NCBI GenBank assembly: GCA_026415505.1
Contig: JAOAGY010000033.1
Coordinates: 88,818 to 152,817, forward strand
DNA length: 64,000 nt
Origin: Chlorobiota bacterium
GTDB taxonomy: Bacteria > Bacteroidota > Ignavibacteria > Kapaibacteriales > NICIL-2
Direction: 5' to 3'
A program made the position numbers and the translations under genes. The notes beneath the pieces are model-generated. The model was not told the DNA's origin. It saw only the letters and a list, made by a program, of their open reading frames with translations, and did no database searches. Shown here piece after piece: positions 44,550 through 52,571 of this stretch. The first letter of the stretch is position 1. Every line of letters starts with the position of its first letter.

Positions 44550-45369
44550 TGCGGGTGAACGTTGTGATTGCTGCTTCGATCACGTTCCCGAGATGCGAAC
44601 TTGCTCGCCGCGATGTTGCCAGCACTTCGTCGTGGGACAGTGGCTGCGGACGCGGTACATCGGCGAGCGTGTTCGTGATGACGCTGACGACGAGCGGCTC
44701 GATGCCGAAATACGTCGCTGCTTCGACTTCGTGCACCGTGGACATGCCGATGCACTCGCCGACGAGGCGAAAGAAACGCACTTCGGCAGGTGTTTCGTAG
44801 CTCGGTCCGTGAACGGCGACGTATGTGCCTTCCTGAACGGAAACGCCGCGTTCGACCGCAGCGCGCAATGTTCGCTCTCGCCATGCTGTGCGGAGTTCGA
44901 GTCGTCTGCCGCGCGACGTCGCTGCGAGCGAGCGGAAAGTCATGTTCACGATGCTATCGGCAAGGAGAAGATCGCCCGCATGCAATCGCCAGTGCAAGCC
45001 ACCGGCAGCATTGGTGGCAATCACCGCTCGAATGCCGAGTTCCGCTGCGAGCGCAATCGGTGCAGCGATCTGCGACGGCGAGTATCCTTCGTACACGTGA
45101 AATCGTCCAGCGAAGACGAGCACCGTTTCACCGGCGATCCGGGCAACGATCGCTTCGCTACGATGACCGGCAACGCTCGCTTGCGGCATGCACGGAAGCT
45201 CGCTGTACGGAATGCATGCAGCGATCGGAACGTCCTCGAATGCAGCAGCGATACCCGAACCGGCAACGATTGCAACCTGTGGCAGATGGCTGCATTCGCG
45301 CGCGATGCGCTCTGCCGATCGAGCAAGGAGCGACGAGTCGAATTCAAGTTCGGCGATGCGGCTGTTCAT
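44539..45369 (-). CDS. Purine nucleoside phosphorylase (type I, PunA-like)
   Basis: 276 residues. Phosphate- and base-binding motifs are present: VAGSGIAA, AGRFHVYEGYSP, IATNAAGGL, GPSYETPAEVRF and IGMSTVHEVEAA. It splits inosine and guanosine to base plus ribose-1-phosphate. The stop of this gene lies 11 bases inside pth. A TAAATTG box lies only 8 bases from the ATG, so the leader may be very short. Confidence 0.94.
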   Translation of the reverse strand: MNSRIAELEFDSSLLARSAERIARECSHLPQVAIVAGSGIAAAFEDVPIAACIPYSELPCMPQASVAGHRSEAIVARIAGETVLVFAGRFHVYEGYSPSQIAAPIALAAELGIRAVIATNAAGGLHWRLHAGDLLLADSIVNMTFRSLAATSRGRRLELRTAWRERTLRAAVERGVSVQEGTYVAVHGPSYETPAEVRFFRLVGECIGMSTVHEVEAATYFGIEPLVVSVITNTLADVPRPQPLSHDEVLATSRRASSHLGNVIEAAITTFTRNEH

Positions 45370-45412
45370 GAGCGTCGCAATTTAGCGGCACCAACGTTTC
45401 GCAACGAATGCG

Positions 45413-45655
45413 ATGAATGCACCGATGCTCGATCTCGATCGGCTGCGCGAAATCCTCGAGCGCGAGATTGTGCCGTATGTCGAGATGCACGGCGGAACGT
45501 TCGAATTGGTCGAAGTCGAAGGCACCATCGTTCGCGTTCGTCTCAGCGGTGCCTGTGAGCGCTGCGATGCAGCGACGATCACGCTGAGAGTCGGGATCGA
45601 ACGGATGCTCCGTCGCGCACTCGATCCCGCCATCAGAGTCGAGCGAGTCGTGTAG
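45413..45655 (+). CDS. NifU C-terminal-domain Fe-S scaffold protein
   Basis: 80 residues, a single NifU_C domain: LREILEREIVPYVEMHGGTFELVEVEG, with cluster Cys48 and Cys51 in SGACERCDAAT. Such stand-alone Nfu proteins carry [4Fe-4S] clusters to target enzymes, of which the window encodes many (complex I, QueE, CCG oxidoreductase). It is a single gene divergent from pnp. Confidence 0.92.
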   Translation: MNAPMLDLDRLREILEREIVPYVEMHGGTFELVEVEGTIVRVRLSGACERCDAATITLRVGIERMLRRALDPAIRVERVV

Positions 45656-45662
45656 CCGGCGT

Positions 45663-46517
45663 TCATCGTTTGCTGGTCGGTTCGAGCGGTCGAACGACGG
45701 TGATGCCGAGGGCATTCGGATACGTGCGGACGTACTCTTCCAGGCTCGGCTCGAAAACCACTTTGCCTGCTTTCGACGAGGCATGGATGAATCCGAGCTT
45801 CCCTTGCGTGCGCAGCGCGATTCCCAGATGTGCATAGTCGAGACCTTGTTTTGCCGTGGCGATAGCGACGATGTCGCCGGATTGTATGTTGCCGAGCGCC
45901 GCTGCGATCCGATCGAGCGGGACGACGACGAGCGGTTTGCCGGACAAGCGTCGCTCGATGGCGGCAATCTTCGGAACGAGCGCGCTGCTGTCGCGGAGTT
46001 GACGGTAAAGCGTCGGGTGGGTGCTCATGAAATCGATCCGTTTTCGCATCGGTCGCCCACCGAGCCGTGCGGTGATGTTTTCGATGACGCGTTTGGACTG
46101 GTTGTCGCCGATCCAGTCGCTCGTGTAATGCAAGCGAGAGACGTAGCCGTCACGTTTCCCACCGCGATAACGAATGAACTCCAACTGGCGCATGAAACGC
46201 TCGTAGGTACACTCGCCGAGCTTTGCAGCGCGCGACAGCGCAAGCGCCGACTCGACGAGCGTGACACAGTCGTAGCCGCTGCTGGTGAAGACACACTCTT
46301 CGACCGACGACGTATCGAGCGTGCCTGCAGCATACGGCTTGCCGATGAAAAGCTGTGCTACCATCGGCAGCAGTACACCGATCGATTTCTCGTGCCAGCG
46401 TTGCGTGGCGATGAGCGAACAATTGAAGGCAATCGCCGAGGAATCGGGATTGCCGGCGAGGCTACTTGTGGCAAGCAGCGTCGCACTGAGCAGAAGCGCG
46501 ATGGTCGGTCGTTTCAT
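45663..46517 (-). CDS. DUF1460-family secreted cysteine amidase (N-acetylmuramoyl-L-alanine amidase-like)
   Basis: 284 residues from the ATG at 46517. A signal peptide (about 1-21) precedes the DUF1460 fold: GKPYAAGTLD and probable nucleophile Cys84 in GYDCVTLVESALAL, YTSDWI, and the catalytic-His segment DYAHLGIAL. The fold belongs to the NlpC/P60-like superfamily and is proposed to hydrolyse peptidoglycan or similar amides. A TATTTTCG box lies 32 bases upstream of the ATG (46550-46557, minus strand). Confidence 0.85.
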   Translation of the reverse strand: MKRPTIALLLSATLLATSSLAGNPDSSAIAFNCSLIATQRWHEKSIGVLLPMVAQLFIGKPYAAGTLDTSSVEECVFTSSGYDCVTLVESALALSRAAKLGECTYERFMRQLEFIRYRGGKRDGYVSRLHYTSDWIGDNQSKRVIENITARLGGRPMRKRIDFMSTHPTLYRQLRDSSALVPKIAAIERRLSGKPLVVVPLDRIAAALGNIQSGDIVAIATAKQGLDYAHLGIALRTQGKLGFIHASSKAGKVVFEPSLEEYVRTYPNALGITVVRPLEPTSKR

Positions 46518-46601
46518 ATTCGCGAAAGTAAATGCGGCGATCAGGGCGGCGAAAATAAACCGTTCCAGCGCTCGTTTGTGGAACCACTCACAGTCGTCGA
46601 G

Positions 46602-47873
46602 ATGTCGCTCATGCGTCTGCTGCTCAGTCTTATCGTTGCATCGCTGTTTGCGGTCGGCTCGTTTGCGCAGAAGATTTTGATCCCGATGGACGCGCGAACC
46701 CAGTCGGATCATCTGAAAGCATACGGCATCGCGTATTGGGTTCTCACGCGTGGGCAGCCTGTCGATTGGCTTTTGAACTATCGCGGTGGATCGTTCCTGA
46801 CCGACTACAGCGATGCAATTGCTGCCGAATGTCGTGTGCGTGGTGTATCGTTCGAGGTTCTCGACGGTGCTGCTGCAGCGAGCATTCTCGCCGAAGTGCA
46901 AAGTGAAAACAATAACATGGACGCAGTGCGCTTGGAAAAAGCACCGAAGATCGCCGTCTATGCACCGCCCGGATTCCGTCCGTGGGACGATGCCGTGACG
47001 CTCGCGCTCGAATACGCCGAAATCAAGTACGACAAAGTGTGGGACGAAGAAGTGCTCCAAGGCAAACTCGAAGGCTACGACTGGCTCCATCTCCACCACG
47101 AAGATTTCACCGGACAGATCGGCAAGTTCTACTACTCGTTTGCGACGGCGCCGTGGTACATCGCTCAGGAACAGCTTCTTCGTACCACGGCTCAGAAGCT
47201 CGGCTTTCGGAGCATCCGCGAGCTCAAGCTTGCCGTCGTCAACAAAATCCGCGAGTTCGTCGCTGGCGGTGGATTCATGTTCGCGATGTGCACTGCGACG
47301 GATACCTACGACATCGCCCAAGCAGCACACGCAACCGATATCGTTCCTGCGCTCTTCGACGGCACACCAGTGGACCCAGACTGTCAAAGCAAGCTCGACT
47401 ACGGGCGGTGTTTCGCCTTCGAAAATTTTCACGTCATCACCGACCCGGCGATCGTGGAATTCTCCGACATCGACGTCGATCCGATGATTCTCATCCCCAA
47501 TCAAGCCGCGGACTATTTTACGCTGTTCGAGTTCTCCGCCAAATACGATCCCGTCCCGACGATGCTAACGCAGTGTCATGTGAACGTCATCAAAAATTTT
47601 TTGGGGCAGACGACCTACTTCCGCAAGCAGTTCATCAAGAAATCTGTCACGATACTCGCCGAGCGCGAGGGGACGGACTTTGCCAAGTACATTCACGGCA
47701 ACTTCGGGCGCGGGACGTTCACGTTCTATGCTGGTCACGATCCCGAAGATTACCAGCATGCTGTCGGTGACCCACCGACGGATCTATCGCTGCACAAAAA
47801 CTCGCCGGGCTATCGCTTGATTTTGAACAACGTGCTCTTTCCGGCTGCGCACAAGAAAAAGCAGAAAACCTAA
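46602..47873 (+). CDS. Secreted uncharacterised protein, amidotransferase-like fold, often labelled asparagine synthetase B
   Basis: 423 residues. A signal peptide (LLLSLIVASLFAVGSFAQ) is followed by ILIPMDARTQSDHLKAYGIAYWVLTRGQPVDWLLNYRGGSF and IAVYAPPGFRPWDDAVTLALEYAEI, then GYDWLHLHHEDF. This family occurs in the Ignavibacteria-Bacteroidota group and is often called asparagine synthetase B. The signal peptide and absence of a PPi-synthetase domain make that label doubtful. The fold looks closer to class I amidotransferase or ThuA-like domains. The ATG at 46611 is an alternative start. Confidence 0.65.
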   Translation: MSLMRLLLSLIVASLFAVGSFAQKILIPMDARTQSDHLKAYGIAYWVLTRGQPVDWLLNYRGGSFLTDYSDAIAAECRVRGVSFEVLDGAAAASILAEVQSENNNMDAVRLEKAPKIAVYAPPGFRPWDDAVTLALEYAEIKYDKVWDEEVLQGKLEGYDWLHLHHEDFTGQIGKFYYSFATAPWYIAQEQLLRTTAQKLGFRSIRELKLAVVNKIREFVAGGGFMFAMCTATDTYDIAQAAHATDIVPALFDGTPVDPDCQSKLDYGRCFAFENFHVITDPAIVEFSDIDVDPMILIPNQAADYFTLFEFSAKYDPVPTMLTQCHVNVIKNFLGQTTYFRKQFIKKSVTILAEREGTDFAKYIHGNFGRGTFTFYAGHDPEDYQHAVGDPPTDLSLHKNSPGYRLILNNVLFPAAHKKKQKT

Positions 47874-48403
47874 GGGCTGCTGCCGGATTCTTTCGGTTTG
47901 GCGAGCACCTCCCGCAGTCGCTCCATCATCTGCCGCTCGAGGATGCCGTTGGCGTTCCAGGCATGCGAAAGGTGCGTGACGTATGCCTCGAATCCACTGA
48001 TTTCGGCGGTGAGCACAACCTGCACCTTTTTGCCCGGTAGGTCCTTGAGATTGAAGTTGTATTGCACGCGCCCCGATGTCCACACTCCGCCGCGAATGAT
48101 CGGGACTCGTCCGTAGCGTTTGAGCACTTCGTAGGTGGAATCCTCTCCGGATGCGAGTACGCACGGCGCCGAGCGAATATTGCCGCGATACATTTCCGTT
48201 TGCTCGTCGAAGCTCTGCTTCTCGCTCTCGATGCCGCAATGCTGCTCTTCGATGATTTGCTTGATGGCGCGCCAGACGATGGGGAAGGGACGGTCGAACG
48301 TATCGCGCAAAACCACGAGCGAGTCTTTTTGCTGAGCGACACTCGTCGTCGTCGCAAGCGACGTTGCCAATACCAGGGCAATGACTGCACATGCCAGATG
48401 CAT
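47870..48403 (-). CDS. Secreted uncharacterised protein downstream of smc
   Basis: 177 residues with a signal peptide (about 1-23). The mature part has VLRDTFDRPFPIVWRAIKQIIEEQHC and KKVQVVLTAEISGFEAYVTHLSHAW, consistent with a START/BamC-like helix-grip or DUF4136-type fold, but I do not recognise the family with certainty. It starts 2 bases after the smc stop. Its stop is shared with the convergent gene through CTAA. Confidence 0.6.
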   Translation of the reverse strand: MHLACAVIALVLATSLATTTSVAQQKDSLVVLRDTFDRPFPIVWRAIKQIIEEQHCGIESEKQSFDEQTEMYRGNIRSAPCVLASGEDSTYEVLKRYGRVPIIRGGVWTSGRVQYNFNLKDLPGKKVQVVLTAEISGFEAYVTHLSHAWNANGILERQMMERLREVLAKPKESGSSP

Positions 48404-48405
48404 CG

Positions 48406-51400
48406 TTACTCATCCGATTGTGAAACAACTTCGGGATCGGTCAGACGAACCGAGACGATTTTCGATACGCCCGGCTCTTGCATGGTGACGCCGTAGAGCA
48501 CGTCGGCGGCTTCCATGGTTCGTTTGTTGTGTGTGATGAGCAGAAACTGCGTCGTGTCGCTGAAGCGTCGGATCAATTGCAAGTACCGGTCGATGTTGGC
48601 ATCGTCGAGCGGTGCATCCACCTCGTCGAGAATGCAGAACGGCGAGGGCTTGACCATGTAGATGGCAAACAGCAGTGCGATCGCCGTCAGAGTCTTTTCG
48701 CCGCCCGACAGCATTTCGATCGTCAGTGGACGTTTGCCTCTGGGACGAGCGACGATATTGATTCGTGCTTCGAGCGGATCGTCGCCGTCCATGACCAAAT
48801 CGGCTTCGCCGTCACCTTGGAAAAGCAGGGCGAACAGCTCCTTGAAGTGCTTTCTGATTTCTTCGAAGGTTCGGAGAAATTGTTCGCCGGCAGTCGTGTT
48901 GATTTCTGTGATCGTTGCGCGGAGATTCGCCTCCGATGATTGCAAATCGCGGTACTGGCTTTCGAGTTCATCCAAACGCTGGCGTTCCTGGTTGTACTGC
49001 TCGAGAGCGGAGAAATTGATTGCACCGAGTGCAGCGATCTGCGATTCCAGGCGTGCAATTGCAGCATCGAGTTGGTCGTGCGGTAACTGTTCGGCAGGCT
49101 GATACGTTGCGATGTCGCATTCGTAGGTCGTGCGAACCTGCTCAGCAAGCTGTTCGCGAAGTGTTTGGGTGCGTTCGCGGTCGAGTTCGAGTGCGTGGAT
49201 GCGTTGTCGAAGCTGCTCGATGTGCGAGCGTATCGTCGCAGCTCGCTCGTGGAGGGCGTTGAGTGCCGAGCGGTGTTCGGCTATCGCCGCTTCGAGTAGG
49301 CGGCGATGCTCGCTGAGTTCGTCGAGCTTTTTGCGTGCGATGTCGCGTTCGGTTTTTCGTGTCGCAAGCTCCGATTCCAGTGTGGCGAGCTGTGTGTGAA
49401 GCTGCCGATGTTCGGACTGTGACCATTCTTCGTCGGTATCGAGCGCGTTGCGCTGCTCGCCGAGTCGCGCGATGGTCTCGCGAAGCGCATCGAGTCGTGC
49501 GCGCAAGCGAATGGCATTGCGTTCGGTATCGCGGAGCTGAGCGTCGAGCGCTGCTGCCTGCTGCTCGAGAGTGCGATATTCTTCGGCGATTGCTTCACGT
49601 CGTCGGAGCAGGTCTGTTTGCTCTGCTTCGTTGGCGCGGAGCTGCTGTTCGAGTGCGGCGTCTTCGGCGGCGAGTTCGGTTTGTTCGACGGCGATCTGCT
49701 TCAGCTCGGCTTCGAGTTCGGCAATCGTGCGTTCGAGCTGCTCACGACGTATGCCGAGCTGGTCGAGCGAGCGACGAATCTCCATTGCTGCCAGTTCTGC
49801 GTTGCGGAGCTGCTCTTCCAGCCGATCGAGCGCGATGCCATCGCGTTCGGCAAGCGCTGTTGTGAGTGCAGATTCAGTCGTTCTGTAGTCGGCTTCCAGT
49901 TGCGCGATACGTTGTTCGATTGTCGCTAAGCGCTCGCGACGACCGATGCTCAGTCCTTCGGTTCGCTGCGGCGAGCCGATACGCATTATTCCCTGGCGAA
50001 GGCGCATTTGCCCATCGGTCGAGACAACGGCACGGATGGCAGGGTACTGCTCGAGCAATCGGCTTGCAGTGTCGAGAGTGTCGCAAACGGCAACACCTTC
50101 GAGCAGCGCTCGCACGAGCGACGCAATCGGTTCCTCGCACCGGACAAGCGACGAAAGCCATCTCGCGCCCGACGAAGCCGGTAAGTGTTGCGGCTCTGGC
50201 ACCGGCAGAATCAGTTCGGTGCAGACGATGTGAACTTTCGGATGACCAGTCGCATGGAGCCAGGCGGAAACAGCTCGGACGTCTTGTAAGCTCGAAACAA
50301 TCAGCCAATGCTGTGCACCACCGAGTGCCGACTCAAGAGCGACAGCCCATGTTTCATCGGTCGTGATGATGTCGCCGAGCGTCGGTGGATTCTGGAGCGG
50401 GAAATCTTTCGAAGTCGTGTCGATCTGAGTTCGTTCGGCAATGCTCGACACCAGTGCGTACTCGGCACGAAGTTGCGATAGCTCGTCGGCGAGCGCTTGC
50501 CGGCGTTGGCGCAACTGCTCGATGTCGCGTTCGAGCTGTTGGCGACGTGCCCGCGCGTGGGTGAGTGCACGTTCGTGATCGCTCTGCTCGATATGTGCAC
50601 GCTCGTACTGCTCTGCCTGATCGCGATGATGATTTTCGAGCGCGGTGCGCTGACGTTGCGCATCTGCCAAGCGCTCGGTGAGCGCAGCAGCGCGACGGCG
50701 GAGAATCTCGACGTTCCTGCGCAACTGCATGCGATGAGCACTCCGGCGTTCGTGTTCGCGTTCGAGCGTGCGGAGTGGTTCGTCGAATTCTGCCAGTTGC
50801 TTGCGAGCGTTGTCGAGAGCAGCGATCGTCCGTTCGATTTCGCTCGTGATACGTGCGCGATTCTGTTCAGTGTCGGTCAGTTCGCGCTGGATCGTCTCGA
50901 GCATGTGCGAGTGCCGCTGAATTTCTTCGTCGAGATGGTCGCGTCGGGCTGCACGCGAGCGTACTTCGTCGAGCAACGAGTCGAGCAGCGAGCCAGTCGA
51001 GGAGATGCGTTCTTCGAGAACGGCGCATTCACGGTCGAGTTCGGCAAGTGCTGCTGCAGCTCGCTGCTGGTCGGCGAGCACCGATTGGTGCTGGCTTCCG
51101 AGCGTTTCGATCGTGCTACCGAGGCTCGTCTGCTCCTCAAGGATTCGGTCGAGTTCCGCTGTTTGTTGCGCTGCGTGTGCCGATAGCCGCGCGACTTCTT
51201 CGTCGAGCCGCTCGATAGTTGCAGTGTAGTCGCAAAACTTGCGATAGGAACGCTCCAGTTGCAGCGAACGCAATTCGGTAGCGAGCGTCTGGTATCGCTC
51301 GGCGCGCTCGGCTTGGCGCTTGAGCGAGCCGACGTTGCGGCGAACTTCGGTCAGATGGTCGAGAATTCGCTCGATGTCGGCGCGTGTCGCATCGAGTTTG

Positions 51401-51936
51401 GCGAGCGTTTCTTTGCGCCGTTGTTTGTATTTGACGATGCCCGCTGCTTCCTCGAACAAATGACGGCGATCGTCGGAGTGATCTTCGAGAATTTGTTCGA
51501 CCATCTTCAACTCGATGACCGAATACGCGTCGGCTCCCATGCCGGTATCGGCAAACAGGTCCACGATGTCTTTTCGGCGGCAGGGGCTTCCGTTGAGCAG
51601 GTACTGGCTTTCGCCATCACGGAACAATCGTCGCGTGACGACCACTTCCGAGAATTCAGCCGGAAGGATGCGTTTTGTATTCTCGATAACGATAGAAACT
51701 TCTGCCATGCCGAGAGGCTTTCGCGTGCGCGTGCCGTTGAAGATGACTTGACTCATGCCGTCGGTGCGAAGGAGCGAGGTTTTTTGCTCGCCGAGCACCC
51801 AGCGAATCGCGTCAATGATGTTGGTTTTGCCGCTGCCGTTGGGACCGACGATGGCGGTAAGTCCATCGCTGAATCGTAGAACCGTTCGGTCGGCGAACGA
51901 CTTGAATCCGTGTAGTTCGATGCGGGATAGGTACAT
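48406..51936 (-). CDS. smc: Chromosome segregation protein SMC
   Basis: 1176 residues, full length. Walker A GPNGSGKTN is at 31-39. Two long coiled coils (about 170-500 and 660-1010) flank a hinge with the Gly-rich segment LGDIITTDETWAVALESALGG. The C-terminal head has the signature LSGGEKTLTAIALLFAIYM and Walker B CILDEVDAPLDD. SMC organises the chromosome with ScpA/B. A TAATTTG box lies 32 bases upstream of the ATG (51969-51975, minus strand). Confidence 0.97.
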   Translation of the reverse strand: MYLSRIELHGFKSFADRTVLRFSDGLTAIVGPNGSGKTNIIDAIRWVLGEQKTSLLRTDGMSQVIFNGTRTRKPLGMAEVSIVIENTKRILPAEFSEVVVTRRLFRDGESQYLLNGSPCRRKDIVDLFADTGMGADAYSVIELKMVEQILEDHSDDRRHLFEEAAGIVKYKQRRKETLAKLDATRADIERILDHLTEVRRNVGSLKRQAERAERYQTLATELRSLQLERSYRKFCDYTATIERLDEEVARLSAHAAQQTAELDRILEEQTSLGSTIETLGSQHQSVLADQQRAAAALAELDRECAVLEERISSTGSLLDSLLDEVRSRAARRDHLDEEIQRHSHMLETIQRELTDTEQNRARITSEIERTIAALDNARKQLAEFDEPLRTLEREHERRSAHRMQLRRNVEILRRRAAALTERLADAQRQRTALENHHRDQAEQYERAHIEQSDHERALTHARARRQQLERDIEQLRQRRQALADELSQLRAEYALVSSIAERTQIDTTSKDFPLQNPPTLGDIITTDETWAVALESALGGAQHWLIVSSLQDVRAVSAWLHATGHPKVHIVCTELILPVPEPQHLPASSGARWLSSLVRCEEPIASLVRALLEGVAVCDTLDTASRLLEQYPAIRAVVSTDGQMRLRQGIMRIGSPQRTEGLSIGRRERLATIEQRIAQLEADYRTTESALTTALAERDGIALDRLEEQLRNAELAAMEIRRSLDQLGIRREQLERTIAELEAELKQIAVEQTELAAEDAALEQQLRANEAEQTDLLRRREAIAEEYRTLEQQAAALDAQLRDTERNAIRLRARLDALRETIARLGEQRNALDTDEEWSQSEHRQLHTQLATLESELATRKTERDIARKKLDELSEHRRLLEAAIAEHRSALNALHERAATIRSHIEQLRQRIHALELDRERTQTLREQLAEQVRTTYECDIATYQPAEQLPHDQLDAAIARLESQIAALGAINFSALEQYNQERQRLDELESQYRDLQSSEANLRATITEINTTAGEQFLRTFEEIRKHFKELFALLFQGDGEADLVMDGDDPLEARINIVARPRGKRPLTIEMLSGGEKTLTAIALLFAIYMVKPSPFCILDEVDAPLDDANIDRYLQLIRRFSDTTQFLLITHNKRTMEAADVLYGVTMQEPGVSKIVSVRLTDPEVVSQSDE

Positions 51937-52040
51937 GCTCTTGCAAGAAAAGACAACCTGACGAAAGGCAAATTACGGGCAGCGCGAGGGAATGATGGAG
52001 AAATCACACTGATTGGTAAAATAATCCGAAGGCGTGTTCG

Positions 52041-52048
52041 TATTTTTG
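52041..52048 (+). promoter_or_regulatory. Candidate -7 box TATTTTTG upstream of the nos cluster
   Basis: Exact TAnnTTTG match 35 bases before the cytochrome ATG, in the 147-base gap between divergent smc and the nos cluster. ATTGG at 52012-52016 is the nearest upstream TTG but is 25 bases away. I see no convincing FNR (TTGAT-N4-ATCAA) site. Confidence 0.4.
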
Positions 52049-52083
52049 AATCGGATGGAAAACTCAACAATTCGAGACGACCA

Positions 52084-52542
52084 ATGAAACATCAGCGTAG
52101 AGGACTTCTCGTGTTCATCGCTCTCTTTGCAGCGATGCTGTCGAGTGGCGGGTGTGGGGGTAAGAACGAGGATACGCATACAGCCGCGAAAGCCGAAACA
52201 TCGGCGAGCGATATCGGTGTTGGTCCGGTGACAAAAGTCGAGTTATCGGCGCTCGATCCCCAATTGGCCAAGAAAGGCAAGGCAGTCTTCGAACAGAAAT
52301 GCACAGCATGTCACAAGCTCGATGAACGCTACGTCGGTCCGGCACTCAAAGGCGTAACCCAGCGACGAAAGCCAGAATGGATCATGAACATGATCCTCAA
52401 TCCCTCGGAGATGCTCGAAAAGGACCCGACGGCGAAGGAGTTGCTGGGTACATATCTGACGCCTATGACGTTTCAAGATGTCAGCAAAGAACAAGCTCGT
52501 GCCATCCTGGAATATTTCCGTCAAGTGGATGGTGCGCAGTGA
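52084..52542 (+). CDS. Mono-haem c-type cytochrome lipoprotein of the nos cluster
   Basis: 152 residues. A signal sequence ends in SSGGC, a probable lipobox, followed by a linker and a small class I cytochrome with CTACH and an axial Met in PMTF. The segment VGPALKGVTQRRKPEWIMNMILNP matches cytochromes beside clade II nosZ genes. It is the likely electron donor to NosZ. nosZ starts 29 bases downstream. Confidence 0.9.
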   Translation: MKHQRRGLLVFIALFAAMLSSGGCGGKNEDTHTAAKAETSASDIGVGPVTKVELSALDPQLAKKGKAVFEQKCTACHKLDERYVGPALKGVTQRRKPEWIMNMILNPSEMLEKDPTAKELLGTYLTPMTFQDVSKEQARAILEYFRQVDGAQ

Positions 52543-52571
52543 ACAAGTTTCACAATCATGAGGAATCAGCG

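Noticed and set aside
45783..46601. Upstream extension of the 46602 protein
   Set aside because: It is antisense to the DUF1460 gene. The signal peptide begins at the ATG at 46602.
51937..52083. Possible FNR-type operator in the smc/nos gap
   Set aside because: No TTGAT-N4-ATCAA-like palindrome can be seen; only the TATTTTTG box stands out.
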